Assembly: GCA_037178625.1 (NCBI GenBank) | Contig: CM074149.1 | Location: forward strand, 744,001-808,000 | Reading direction: 5' to 3' | Source of the DNA: Skeletonema tropicum | Taxonomy: Eukaryota; Bacillariophyta; Thalassiosirophyceae; Thalassiosirales; Thalassiosiraceae | DNA length: 64,000 nucleotides | Part shown: one piece after another, positions 22,358-33,749 of the stretch | How positions within the stretch are numbered: the stretch's first letter is position 1 | How the letters are laid out: each line of letters begins with the position of its first letter | Position numbers and translations under genes: made by a program | The notes under the pieces: generated by a model | What the model saw: only the letters and a program-made list of their open reading frames with translations | Told to the model about the DNA's origin: nothing | The model's database searches: none

Positions 22358-22724
22358 GCTGAAGTGAACAAAGTGAAGTCTTTTGACAACAATCACATGG
22401 CCAGCGAGGATCGTGAGTTCGATGGCAGTTGCTTTTTTAGTCTGAGATCGATCGAGACGTATTTACGCACAGAGGTACCGTATGTTCTACTTACCATCTA
22501 CCTCGAAAGACAAATAAAGGGAGAGAGTCAAAAGGAGACTGATGCTATTTTTTCACATCGTAACTGCAGGGTATAGATCTCAGAGAGAGGGTACTATTAA
22601 TCGTGTGTCTTATCAGTTATCTCTACTTTGGATCTTCTTGTACATGATCATGATGGAAACTGCTCATTTGGTCGTAATTCTCCCAAGTACGTAGGCATGG
22701 GATGATGCAGCTATCGCAGAGCTA

Positions 22725-23006
22725 TCATTTGCCCCTCATTACTATTGCTGAATAGTCAAGAGCATTCAATGTATTGCTGTCCAAGCTTAGTCGTGAGCCT
22801 GAGTCATCAAAGTTGAGTTTCGTCATTTCGCATTCTTGTCCGTCCGTCGTCCCAAGGGAAACAGAAATCTGTTCTGGCTTTATCTCTGATGATAATGCTT
22901 TCCTCGTCGTTGTGCCGTTTGTGTCGCTGCTTCGACATTGTCTACCAGCTTCGAACCTTCCTCCATTGTTCATGTCATGTACTGAATCCAACCTTCTCAA
23001 TCCCAT
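22725..23006 (-). CDS. Hypothetical small protein
   Basis: A 93-residue frame with an ATG (MGLRRLDSVHDMNNGG) and ordinary composition, ending LDYSAIVMRGK. The opposite strand has an overlapping frame of 111 codons (22774-23109), so coding is not certain. Nothing recognised. The rest of 22400-23209 holds no other candidate. Confidence 0.3.
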   Translation of the reverse strand: MGLRRLDSVHDMNNGGRFEAGRQCRSSDTNGTTTRKALSSEIKPEQISVSLGTTDGQECEMTKLNFDDSGSRLSLDSNTLNALDYSAIVMRGK

Positions 23007-23209
23007 GAAGAATCCTTATCTTCAGGCGTCTCAGTTACATGCCACTCAACTCATCCTCTCCACGATCAATTTTAGTTTCAGTTCGAGTTCTGTCCGTGTA
23101 TTTATATAAATATATGTAATTTGAAACTACATAAGTATCGTTATCACCTATCACACAGATACTGCCAAAGTAAAGTAAATGTAACACGAGACAAGAAGTA
23201 ATGGTAAGT

Positions 23210-23414
23210 GCAAGTGCAAGTCCTCAAGTTGAATTCAAGTGCAATTTCAAGAGCTAGTAACGCAGAGATAATCTAAAAGCGGCAAAACTGCTCGTAGTCG
23301 TAAACATAATGAATACGAATAGTATAGATTAAAGTGCTCATTCCAACATATACTTTGCTTGTTCTTGTACGAAAGGCTCACGCAACAAGCTACTTACTCA
23401 TAATGTGGCGTGAT
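23210..23414 (+). repeat. Copy 1 of 205-bp dispersed repeat
   Basis: Starts CAAGTGCAAGTC and ends CTCATAATGTGGCGTGATA. A copy of about 90% identity in the same orientation lies at 28506-28719. Between them lie three broken genes. Confidence 0.8.
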
Positions 23415-23585
23415 AATGCCACGGTTTCCCAAATGGCCTGAAAGCGGCCACTTCGATTTTTCTATAAATCGAATGAAATTTTAAAAAAACCTCAAAAAAA
23501 CTTTTTTGACACCCTGTTGCGCGGAAATAACTAGGGCGTTGTTAGCGATAAAGTCACTTTTTCGGGGCACGTAGGCGACATCAGC

Positions 23586-23676
23586 ACTCAAGGGGCGCAA
23601 GCCAAAGATGGCTCAAAATGATGCTACTACTCCGTATGAATCACAATCCCGCCTCTACGTTTGACGCCCCTTGAGT
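23586..23676. repeat. 12-bp perfect inverted repeat
   Basis: ACTCAAGGGGCG at 23586-23597 and CGCCCCTTGAGT at 23665-23676, 67 bp apart, just upstream of the broken gene at 23723. Could be a hairpin or an operator-like site. Confidence 0.6.
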
Positions 23677-23722
23677 TGATAGTGCCTAATCTAGAGTATT
23701 ATGTCATTGTTCAAATCTGGAC

Positions 23723-25442
23723 TTGCGTTTGTCACACTTAGGAAGGCAGTTGCTTTCATCGACGCGAAATGACGATGTGATGGAGACATGGCATGAAATC
23801 AATATTCTAAAAGATCATTGCAACGTGATTGCTGAATATAATGAGAATTCATCCAATATGAAGGGTGTTGACGTTACCATGGTGGAAGACGCCTTTGCAA
23901 CGAAACTAGCTGGGGGAACGTGTATACCGTATGAGGACATGTTTGGGGATGACGCTGGTTATTTCTTACACCTCAAACTCGGAGATGATGGCAAAGTGGC
24001 GCAGATCGCGTGCTCACAATCGAGGAATGCCTCCCTTATCAACAGCGTTGAGGGGGGCACGCCGACTGAAAAATTTGACATCAACGATGATACTGAATTA
24101 TGGGCAAACAGTAAACGTTGTCTTAAACAAATTCTAAAGAATAGGAAGATGGAGGAAGACAAGAAGAAACGTAGACAGAGTGAAAGAGATGCGGGAAAGA
24201 TAAAATGTTCGATGGGGAGTATTTCTGCTTGTGCCGAAGGAACATCACAAGCACCAACCGTAACTACTACTAAAAAAGTTGCATCTCGTCCGTCTTCTGC
24301 TAGTGGTTACACACCGAGTACAAAGAAGCAGAGGGGAGATGAAGACGACGACGACGATGATGATGACCCAGCAATGAGAAGGTTATTTCCGGGTAATGCG
24401 GAGGCGGATCTCAACCCGTTGCAACCGCAACAGCAACAACAGTCAGAACAACAACTGGAATCGATTCTCTTTGATGGGGACGTTTTGAAAGAAGATGCGG
24501 CAAACGTCATGCTCGGTAAACTCAAAACTAGATTTGATACAAAAAGAAACTAGAAGGACATGAACAGAGGATTGCCGGGGGGTTGTTGAAAGTGGAAAGG
24601 GGTAAAGCCAAGTCTGGAGTAATTCAAGAGGTATTACTTGGATCATTCCCTGGTCATAAAAAGGAAAAGTATGTTCGTGTGACAAAGACAAATAAACGCA
24701 GCGAAACGTCAGACAAGACAAGAAGTGTTCGTCGTGATAAGAGACTTGCTGATGACTACATCAATGCGTTCACTGGAGGCGACAATCTGGCAAATACTCA
24801 TGCCATTGCACTATCGCTTCTTGAAAGGAGCACTGCCGAACAAAAGAGAGAATGTCGAATCAAATTGCACGAGCGACTGAGTGCGAAAGACTCTTTGGTC
24901 CTCCAAGGGTTTGCTGGTATGAATGATCACTAGATCAAATTGCTGGATAGAGGACTTGATGCTCTTTATGGTATCCGGATATTTCAGTCACAAGGAAAGA
25001 TGAAGGCTTTCAAGGGCCAATTAATTGCGCACGAGTACAAAAGTAAGCAACACCTCAGCAGATATACAAAGACACCAAGTCGAAGAGGAAGCCGAAAGAA
25101 CGGTCTAGTTCAAGCGCATTGCAAGAGGAAGAGGAGGAGGAGGAAGTCACATCGGCAGAGTTGATGCCTTTTGAGAAAGAGATGAACGAGAATCCTCTAC
25201 TTCGGCTTCCCATGATGGAAGAAGAAGACGAGGAGGAGGAATTCGATACTGATGAAGAGGACGAGAGCTACGAAGAAATGGATACAATGATAGTCGCATG
25301 GTGTCCTCACTGCTCTGGATTCGATCGAAGTCGCTACAGCTTCATTGCAAAGAACTTCACAACACAGAAATCGAAGCCGAACACGATGTCATTCCAGGTG
25401 AAGGAGGATTACGATAGCGCCAGATTAATGCATAATACATAA
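23723..25442 (+). pseudogene. Broken gene for an unrecognised acidic, probably nuclear protein
   Basis: Three consecutive pieces look like one protein. Piece 1 (23723-24553) has a globular start, a Lys/Arg-rich helix, an Asp run (residues about 205-214) and a Gln-rich stretch. In an A-run near 24541-24546 one missing base would restore the next piece (KKLEGHEQRIAGGLLKVERG onward). Piece 2 ends at an in-frame TAG, 24931-24933, and continues in frame (IKLLDRGLDALYGIRIFQSQ). A second shift near 25040 leads to piece 3 (Glu-rich, SAELMPFEKEMNENP, then CPHCSGFDRSRYSF). Composition suggests a chromatin or nucleolar protein or a decayed transposon protein. Not recognised. Three lesions argue for pseudogene or poor assembly. 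Confidence 0.5.
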
Positions 25443-26709
25443 TGGAGCGAAATAGAGTATTTATTTGAGTTGACATGACATCATTGACTCGGTACGGAGA
25501 TAGTAATCAGAAAGAAGCTTCGTGTAGAGGAGCTGCAGACGTAAAAAAATGAAAAATAAAATCAAAATTTAAAATCTCAAAACTCTCGAACGAAGCTCGA
25601 ATGTTGTCGGGTTGGGAAACCGTGAATGACAAGAAAAACACTTGAGAATTAGCCTCGTCCTGCTGTGCGTGTAAACACACGGCAATTGTATTCTATCGGT
25701 TTGTAGTACCCCCGATTCGATTCGATGCGATTCTTTTCAGAGTCAGATGACTGCTTCATACGTCGAATGTCTAATTGCCACAGACTTCAGATTGGCGTTA
25801 TCTAATTGGGGAAGCTATCATCACCTCAGCTCTATTTCACCATTTCAAATATATACACAGTGCACAGTTTGATGATGATACTGTGCACTCTAGAAACAAG
25901 AATCATAAACTGGCGTCCAAGTCACAAGTCACAAAAAATCCCGTCCACAGATACAGATGCTTTTCTTGTTTACAATACCAGTGATACGTAGTTTACCGTA
26001 GCACAGAAATGACCACACACAACCAAGACCAATCAGCCAACCATTTCTTCGTGCTTCAAGTCGTCCACGTCCACGACAGAATAATAAGCGAATTAGATCC
26101 GGACAGACGTGAAATTTGGTGTTTCGAGCACATATTTTTTGACCATGGCGGCCGCAGAGCCTACTAGCTTTGGCCAAAATCTCAAATCTGCCACAAGTGC
26201 TTTTATGGCGGAACAAGTGATAGAGTCGTATTCTTCTATATCTCAGGAGATGAGCAATGCACGTTTGGGTTCCATATCTCAGATGTGCTCAACAAAATTG
26301 GCATCTACATTTGCTAGTAAAATCGTCTAACTACTGGACAAAATTGTTAGAGAGAATTACTAGCAAAATCTAAATGGGCGTATCTCTGCGAAAAAAGTAA
26401 ATATTTGAGTGGTTCCTTCATTGGACTCACTCGTATGATCATCACCAAAAAGGTTGTACCATTGGTTTGGTACAAATATCGCTGATTGTGATTTTGGCCT
26501 CCGTAGTAAAAGTCATTTTTATCATGGTTGTTTTGTGAGTGAAACACCAAAATTCCTACTTGGGGGCCTACGTAGGAATTATACCAGGAAAAAATCATCT
26601 AAATCGCTTATAGAAGCATGGTGCTCGGTTACATTCTGTTTGGCACTTGCCCACGAACATTGCAATAGCGAGATATATTAATAGAAGTATTGTACCTACA
26701 GATTTACAG
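25443..26709. other. Intergenic, no supported gene
   Basis: Only short frames on both strands. It contains one copy of the CCTACGTAGGAATT motif (about 26566-26580) that recurs through the window. Confidence 0.4.
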
Positions 26710-27612
26710 ATGAACGCCAACCTAAACATCAATCCCCTCAGATATGAGCCACATCCGGCTCCGATCCTCACGGACCAAGGTGCTCGGGTAGACCTCATCA
26801 AGAATGGTTACTGCCCCAATTGTTACCTCCAGCTACGAAAGAAGATTTTTGGAGTGTGGAAGACCATTCATAAAGAATGCCCGAAATGTGCTATGCCAGG
26901 CTCAACTGGAGCTATGCAGCCGAATATGACTTGCAATAACGCAACAAATCAGGCTTTAACAGCACCGGAGAAGCCCGAGAATAATCAAGTCCTTGCTCCT
27001 GCAACTGCAATATCCCCGTCGGCCCCACCATTATCTATTGTAGTGGAAACAAAGAAAAAGAGGTTCCGTGATGGAGGAATTTGGGGAGATTATGTTGGGG
27101 GCTTGATGCAAATGGATTGCGTAGTGGCAAAGGCAAGATGACATGGGAGAATGGTGATGTGTACGAGGGAGGGTTCAAGGATGACAAGAGGAATGGGCGG
27201 GGAACCTACAAATACGCAAATGGTGACGTGTACAAGGGAGAGTGGAAGGATGACAAGGCGAATGGGCAGGGAACCTGCAAATATGCAGATGGTGACGTGT
27301 ACAAGGGATAGTGGAAGGATTACAATAGGAATGGGCAGGGAACCTACAAATATGCAGATGGTGAATTGTACGAGGGAGAGTGGAAGGATGACAAGATGAA
27401 TGGGCAGGGAACCTACAAATATGCAGATGGTGGAGTGTACAAGGGAGGGTTCAAGGATGACAAGAGGAATGGGCGGGGAACCTACAAATATGCAAATGGT
27501 GAAGTGTACGAGGGAGAGTGGAAAGACGACGAAAGAATATGGGCAGGGAACATTAAACTTTGCAAATGGTGAAGTGTACAAGGGAAGGTTCAAGGATGAC
27601 CACCCTTCCTAA
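26710..27612 (+). pseudogene. MORN-repeat protein, frame broken three times
   Basis: The start is the ATG at 26710. The N-terminal 130 residues hold two CxxC pairs (YCPNCYLQLRKK and ECPKC) like a small zinc ribbon. From about 27130 there are six to seven MORN repeats of 23 residues (NGRGTYKYANGDVYKGEWKD), encoded by 69-bp tandem units. A shift at the G-run near 27094-27098 separates the N-terminus from the repeats. A TAG at 27309-27311 replaces a Glu codon in YKGEW. A further one-base shift near 27530 separates the last repeat, after which the protein would end RFKDDHPS. MORN repeats bind membranes or act as scaffolds. The lesions may be real or reflect assembly trouble in a tandem array. Confidence 0.75.
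27140..27600 (+). repeat. 69-bp tandem coding repeats (MORN)
   Basis: About six and a half units of AATGGGCAGGGAACCTACAA type, 69 bp each, 80-95% alike; they encode the MORN units. Confidence 0.85.
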
Positions 27613-27664
27613 AAACCTTTTCTCATTCTCAGTATAAAGACTTTAAGAGCTATTAATTAATCTT

Positions 27665-28420
27665 CTATAAACTGAATACCACGATCTTGTCTCCCTTCTT
27701 CCAACGCCTTGGCACTGATTTGTTAGGGGGGTTGATAATAAGTTCTTTGGCATCGACATAGTCAAGATCGGCTGGCTTGTAACCTATCACAACTTCTCGA
27801 TACTACCGTGCCTTCAGTGCAACGTCACAGAATGACATGGTGTCCTCCTTATCCAGATCCACAAACTTTTCCACCGGCCTGATGTATGTCTCACTTCCCT
27901 CCGCACTAAAGAGTTCCGATAACACAACATTGATGTCTTTTTCCTCCGCAACTTGGGCCATGACCGAGGAGGATACAGTTTGATTTGATAATACATAACC
28001 ATAACCCTTGCAGTTTGCAACTTTTAACAAACTCTTCGTTCGGGAGTCGAAGATTTCACTAACTGGGACACACGGTGGTTTGATCAACTCAGGATTACTC
28101 GCGAAGTTCTTCTTCTTCATATACCTTGTCAATCATGTCTTGGACGATCAACACAGACACAGCAGCCAATGATCGACTATCACTGGAGGTACTGCCCTTC
28201 TCTCCACTCTTCATTGCCGTCTATCCCAGATCCTTTTCAAATCACGTCGTATTATGTGATCTCTCCTACAACGTTTTTATTTTGAGGTTCTTGAATTTGA
28301 GCTTGGCCTTGTTTCCTCCGTTGAGAAGGCGCTCCTCCCTCAAGCACGCCGGAATTTTGTTCAGTAACCCCACACCTCAGATCCCTCTGGCACAAATTCG
28401 TCAAGTTGTGAAATAAGATC
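27665..28420 (-). pseudogene. CASTOR/POLLUX (DMI1)-type ion channel remnant, regulatory domain
   Basis: Read right to left: VPEGSEVWGY, then a frame-shifted stretch, then STSSDSRSLAAVSVLIVQDM, then (another frame) NPELIKPPCVPVSEIFDSRT, KGYGYVLSNQTVSSSVMAQV and ETYIRPVEKFVDL. A TAG follows at 27805-27803, and the frame continues YREVVIGYKPADLDYVDAKE and ends GDKIVVFSL. The order and the words APEG-EVW, DSRSLA, SN-x-xVS and E-VIGY-x(n)-INP match the NAD-binding/RCK-like C-terminal domain of plant CASTOR/POLLUX nuclear-envelope cation channels. The membrane segments are missing. Several stops and shifts make this a pseudogene. Only the piece 28132-27803 has a continuous frame. Confidence 0.7.
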
Positions 28421-28505
28421 GCTAATATCGCGTCGCCAGCCGCAAAACAAAACCTAACGTCCTAATCTAAGTTGAAAAATATTGTATCATCACTTTCAAA
28501 TCATA

Positions 28506-28719
28506 CAAGTGCAAGTCTTAAAGTTGAATTCAAGTCCAATTGAATTTCAAGAGCTAGAAACGCAGAGATAATCTAAAAGCGGCAAAACCGGTCGTAGTCG
28601 TAAACATAATGAATACGAATAGTTTAGATTAAAGTGCTCATGTTTTCAACCTTTTGCTTTGCTTGTTCTTGTATGAATGGCTCACACAACAAGCTACTTA
28701 CTCATAATGTGGCGTGATA
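28506..28719 (+). repeat. Copy 2 of 205-bp dispersed repeat
   Basis: See 23210-23414; differences are scattered substitutions and a few indels. Same orientation. Confidence 0.8.
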
Positions 28720-28934
28720 AAGAAAAGCAAAAAACAAAGTGGTTTACCCAACATGGAACGTTATCCCTACTTCTAACAAAGAATTCATGTCCCATGATGT
28801 CACAATGGCACATCCATGAGACAAGTTTCCATCCACAAGTAAAACCGTGATTTTAATTTAGTCACGTTTTACATTGTCCAACACCAGATGGGTTCGCGCC
28901 TGCTTGGTCGTGGATGTGAATGTCCTAGAGCCTC

Positions 28935-29248
28935 TGCTTTGCCTTCTCGTCGGAAGCACACAGAGATACCAATGAGGCCAGCGAATATAAACCTAAGGAA
29001 CCACACACAACCTCTGATTGACCCAAACCAGATGAAACGAGATTATTGCACTATGAGTAAGTTCTGCGCCGATGTGAAGGTTGAGAATAGAGTGGCCTTA
29101 ACGGCGTAAGCAACGCGAAGAGAACCCGTGTTTTGTGTGATGTGTCTGTGATTTGGGGATCTAAAAAAGCGAATGTAATGGTGATAAACAGTAGGACTGC
29201 CTTTGCCTTCTCGTCGGAGGCACACAGAGAAAGCAATACGGCCAGCAA
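28935..29248 (+). repeat. Two local copies of a 50-bp sequence
   Basis: 28935-28985 and 29195-29248 share TTTGCCTTCTCGTCGGA followed by GCACACAGAGA and GGCCAGC. No gene is supported between 28720 and 29574; this pair is the only structure seen. Confidence 0.6.
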
Positions 29249-29574
29249 CGTGGGCGGTACACTGTAATTGAAAGTGAGAGGATGTTGCACACACCACGGG
29301 AACCTGCACACACGCATCTTGCCTTAATCTCTTGTTTGTGTGCGATAACTTATCATCCTTGCAAAATACACATAAAAAAACATAAAAACACAAGAAGGTG
29401 ATTAATTGGGCCAATCGTGCCAAGCAACAACATACAAGGAACCTTGGAAGGAACCACGGAAGGAACGAAACCTCCCCTACAACTATTGAATAATCCTATA
29501 TACTGCTCGATAGAATATTTTGCTCTCGCTCTTTTGATATTGGCGCACACTCCACCAAGTGAATGTTCGAATAA

Positions 29575-32500
29575 ATGTCGCAAAAACACAACCAAATAAT
29601 CCACACCAACAAACCACAAAACCTTCGCACAACATCACCAACATTGACCTCCACACCAACAGCAGCTACTACCACCACTACCAATGCTCTCCCTGCTCCT
29701 CCATTCTCAACAACAACAACTTCCGGTGTCAAATCATTCCGCGGCAGCCATCGCAGACGCTCCATCGACAGTCATAGTCATCGAAGACATTCCGACAGTA
29801 ACTCTCGCGGCACCATCAATGATATTAATTCCAATGGTTCATCCTCCATTGACATTATGGACTTTGGTGTGCCTCAACAGAGGCGGAGATCATCGGGATT
29901 GTTGTCAAACTTGATTCATTATGGTGAGGCGATGCAACGGTTAGTCGATGGCAGTGGTGGTGGTGGTGGTGGTGCGAGTAGTAGTAGTAGTACGGATCAG
30001 ACGGAATTGAGTCAAGTTTGGAAAGATAATGATGGATTTTTGGGATGGGATCATGGTGTTTCAAACAAAGAGAAACGTCGACTGTCTAGGGAGAGGAAGT
30101 TATGGGGTACTCCAAGTGCAAGTAGTAGTGTTGGTGTTGGTGATAGCGGTGTTAATCATGGTCAAAGTAGTGGGGGTCGTCAAATTGGCGCAAGAAGTGA
30201 TGATACAACAACAACAACAACAAGTTGTGATGATGAAGATCAAACTACTAATACTGTGGTTTTTGTAACGTACTTTAAAATTTCTGTTATATTATTGTGA
30301 TGGGTACAAAAACACCTACAGTCACCAACAGCAGATCAATCACTAACAATAGTGGTGCCAACAACAACAACAGCGGAGGAACAACAACTGCCAAAGTTGA
30401 ACGAGGGATTACTACACCTCTTAACAATTGGAAAGGATTCTCCAATCAAAATCGTACTAGATTGTCAATGGTAGTAGATCGTGATGATACCACCCGACAG
30501 TATGACGATGTTCGAGAGCGGAATAATTTATCCGTGTGTGGATCTTTGGGTAGTAGTGTTGTTACTGAGGAATTTGAGCGTGATGGTGGTGGTGGTGGTG
30601 GTAGTTTGACGCATCAGCAGCAGCAACATCCACAACAGGAGCAATTACGCCAGCAACAGCATCATGAGGGAGGAGAAGTAGTGGAACATAATGACAACAT
30701 GACATCCTCCTCCTCACTATCATCGAGTGAGGTAAGTAGCAGGAGGCAGCAGCAGCATCATTCGTCGTCATCGTGGAGAAAAGGAGGAGAGGGAGGAGGA
30801 TTTGGTCGGAAAGAGTCAGTTCATACATTTGATACAGTCAAGGCGGTGATTGTGGAAGTGTCGGAGAGATCAAACTATGATAATAGCACTGATGATGATG
30901 ATGATGATCATCATCATGATGATGCTAAAGGAGAATATGGTGACAAAGAAGGTGTTGGTGGTAACAATGAAGAAGAAGAGGTGGAATCCTCCTCCCTATC
31001 AACCTCCCAATCCTTCTCTCGCATCCTCCCCACTTACAGCAAGCACTCCACACGAACTCTAATACAAGGAGTGGCATATTACCTTCATGACTACAACAAC
31101 AGTAGTTGTAGTAGTGATTCGTACATGTCGAAATCATCATCTGCTTCCTCCTCGTTTAGTAGTAGTAATCGACATCATCATCGATCCACCAAGTCATCAT
31201 CGTCATCATGGAGAAAAGGAGAATTGTTGGTGGGTGGTGGTGGTAGGAGAGAGTCGGTACGTACATATGGATCATCTCAGGCAGTGATTGTGGAAGTTTC
31301 GGAGAGATCAAATTATAGTAGTAGTGCTACGGATGATGAAGATGTTATTGCTGCCGTTGTTGATGATGAAGATGATGGTGATAATGGCTATGGTGGTGGT
31401 GGTGGTATTGAAGAAGAGATGGGAGGATCATCTTCTGGTTGTTTCTATGGTGGTAGTATTGAAGAAGAGTTGGAATCATTAACACTATCGTATCTAGAAG
31501 ATCGGAGTACTCAATCATCGTTAGTGAGGAAGACGGACGATAATAATCGACGAAGAGCAACCTATCCAAGAGAGACTGAACCGCCCGCACCACCACCTAC
31601 TACCCTGGATGAGAGTTTTTATTCGGTCGATTCCAATGGATTCATGACGTGGAAGAAGGTAGATCATGATCGACATCGAGGAGTGGATGATGCGTGTTGT
31701 AAAGAGGAAGAAGAAGAATCGAAGCAGCAGCCTGGATTATACGATGATCCAGGAGGAAGTCGAGTGGAAAGTCATGTAGTAGGAGGTGGAGTGGAAGATC
31801 CATGGGGGGAAGATACTGCTTCTGTTGAAGATGATGAAGAGGAGAAGAATGATGGTGGATTGTTGGTAGATTGGGACAACAGCAACAATAACGACAATGA
31901 ATCCTCGGACAACTTTCGCCCGGCACTAATTCAATTGGGTCCAGCAAGATTTGGGAGTCGACTCTCAAGACAAATGAAGATTGTATCAAACCGGCTATCA
32001 AAGAGTCTCACGAGTCTTACTGCTGCATCATCCACAAAGGCGGCAGAAGAAGAAGACTCACGGAAGAAGTTCGCATCGTCACTCCCTTTACCTGAGGAGA
32101 CTTCAGACCTACTGGGTGAAATATCAAACGAAGATATTATTGGTGATCCGTGGCGACGAGGGCTTGGTGCAAGTTTGATTTCAGAACTGGATCCAATACC
32201 AAACGAAAGTAATGATCATCGACGAAGAGACCTCATTGGTACAAATAGGCAGGAATCGACTCGTACGTTCGATTCTTGGGCTCAGTCGGTTAATTCTGCC
32301 GATGACAAAAAGGGTGACAAGGTAGATCAACAACGACGACGAGGGTTTGGTACAAATAGGGAGGAATCGACTCGTACATTCGATTCATGGGCTCAGTCGG
32401 TGAATTCTGCCGATGACATGAAGGAAGAAGACAAGAAGGGAGGGCTGTTGGTAGACTGGGATCCGACAATGACGAAGAAGAAGATAAATAGACTGTCTTT

Positions 32501-33245
32501 GAATGAATTACTGACTGCTGAAGACGGCGACGACTCAAAAAGTGAAGGTGTCAATGACAGGAAGAGCACCTTCCCCGTCGAAATTAAGGAAATATTTGAT
32601 GAAGGAATACAACGTCGTCGCTCCTCGGCTGCATCAGGAGACTTTCGCCCGGTGTTTGATGAAGGAATATTTGATGAAGGAATACAACGTCGCCGCTCCT
32701 CGGTTGCATCAGGAGACTTTCGCCCGGCACAGATTCGCCCGGCACAGATTAAGCTGGATGCGCACGCAACTAATAATGTTGGGAATAGGTTCTCCAATCG
32801 GATGAAAAAAGTGTCAGACAAGTTAGGGTCAAGTTTGACAAGCCTTACTTCAAACTCCTCAAGGTCGCAAGTAGAATCATGGAACCTCTCACGTTCTTTA
32901 CCCTCCGAACAGAGGGAACAACATCTACAACTCAGTCCTTTTAACAGAAGGCCATTGGCAGCATCATGGCCACTAGCACCATCTGATCATGGACTACAAC
33001 AAAGCAACCGCAGCAATACGAATGATAGTGTAACATTTTCCTGCGTTCCTGCCTTATCCTCCTCTTTCTCGATGGAAGGCGAAGCCAATAACCGCCCAAT
33101 CCGAATAAGTCGTGAGGATAATGTGGATATCGTAGAGTTGCGACGAGAATTACTGACAAATGCAGCAGCTGAGAGTGCAGAGATGAATAGGTCTCGAAGA
33201 AAGATAAGACTGTCTTGGGGTTTAGATGATGAGAGAAGGGTTTAG
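29575..33245 (+). CDS. Long disordered Ser/Asp/Gly/His-rich protein, probably one gene with one intron
   Basis: Two open frames abut: 29575-30300 (241 codons, ATG MSQKHNQ) and 30297-33245 (982 codons). Composition and style are the same across the junction. A GT donor at 30269 (GTACTTTAAAA) and an AG acceptor ending ACCAACAG near 30335 would join them in phase; this splice is inference. The protein is largely disordered, with internally duplicated modules: (K/R)ESV(H/R)T(F/Y) followed by AVIVEVSERSNY twice, ESTRTFDSWAQSVNSADD twice, GGLLVDWD twice, and QRRRSS-x-ASGDFRP twice. The RRRSS sites look like basophilic-kinase targets. No catalytic domain; possibly a scaffold or cell-wall-associated protein. 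Not recognised. Confidence 0.6.
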
Positions 33246-33749
33246 TTGTTGAGACACATATCTACCAAGGCACCGTGTTTAGTGGAAGCTAGCTATCATT
33301 ATACTTACTACTTGGTGACGTCACCAAGCCATCTATCGTACGATAAGTGGAAGCTAGCCGTACATTATACTTGGTGTCGTATTTATTTATAGTAAAAATT
33401 ATGCATAGAATTCATCAGCGTGTCTGATGTCAACTTCTTGACACTCTCGTTTTCAACATTCTTGCCACCACTTGGACAAGTTTGTCGAAAGAAGGGCCTC
33501 ATACCTCAACATCTAGCAAGAGTTCCAGACGCCATGCTCTTATGCATATGTACATTCGTTCCACAATGTTATTTTGCTCGTGCTGATAGATCTCATAAAA
33601 AAAACCTTCAAGATTCGGCCAAGTCGAAAACTGCATCCAGTACGAGCACCATGGTGTCATGCATCTCCATTGTTGCTAAGATGGTATTCAAACACTATAT
33701 TCATTCCTCCATCATCCAACAAAACAACGTTGTCGAAACTCCTTCTTCC
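33246..33749. other. Intergenic between convergent genes
   Basis: Contains GGAAGCTAGC twice near 33287 and 33348 with TATACTTA/TATACTTG after each, a local imperfect repeat. No gene. Confidence 0.4.

Noticed and set aside
25020..25060. Intron between the second and third pieces of the acidic gene
   Set aside because: The only GT...AG pair in phase would be about 16 bp long, too short for splicing.
27090..27593. 167-codon minus-strand frame across the MORN array
   Set aside because: It is the complement of the tandem 69-bp units; the forward reading gives genuine MORN repeats.
31642..32001. Minus-strand frame opposite the disordered protein
   Set aside because: Antisense of a simple-sequence coding region; composition explained by the forward gene.
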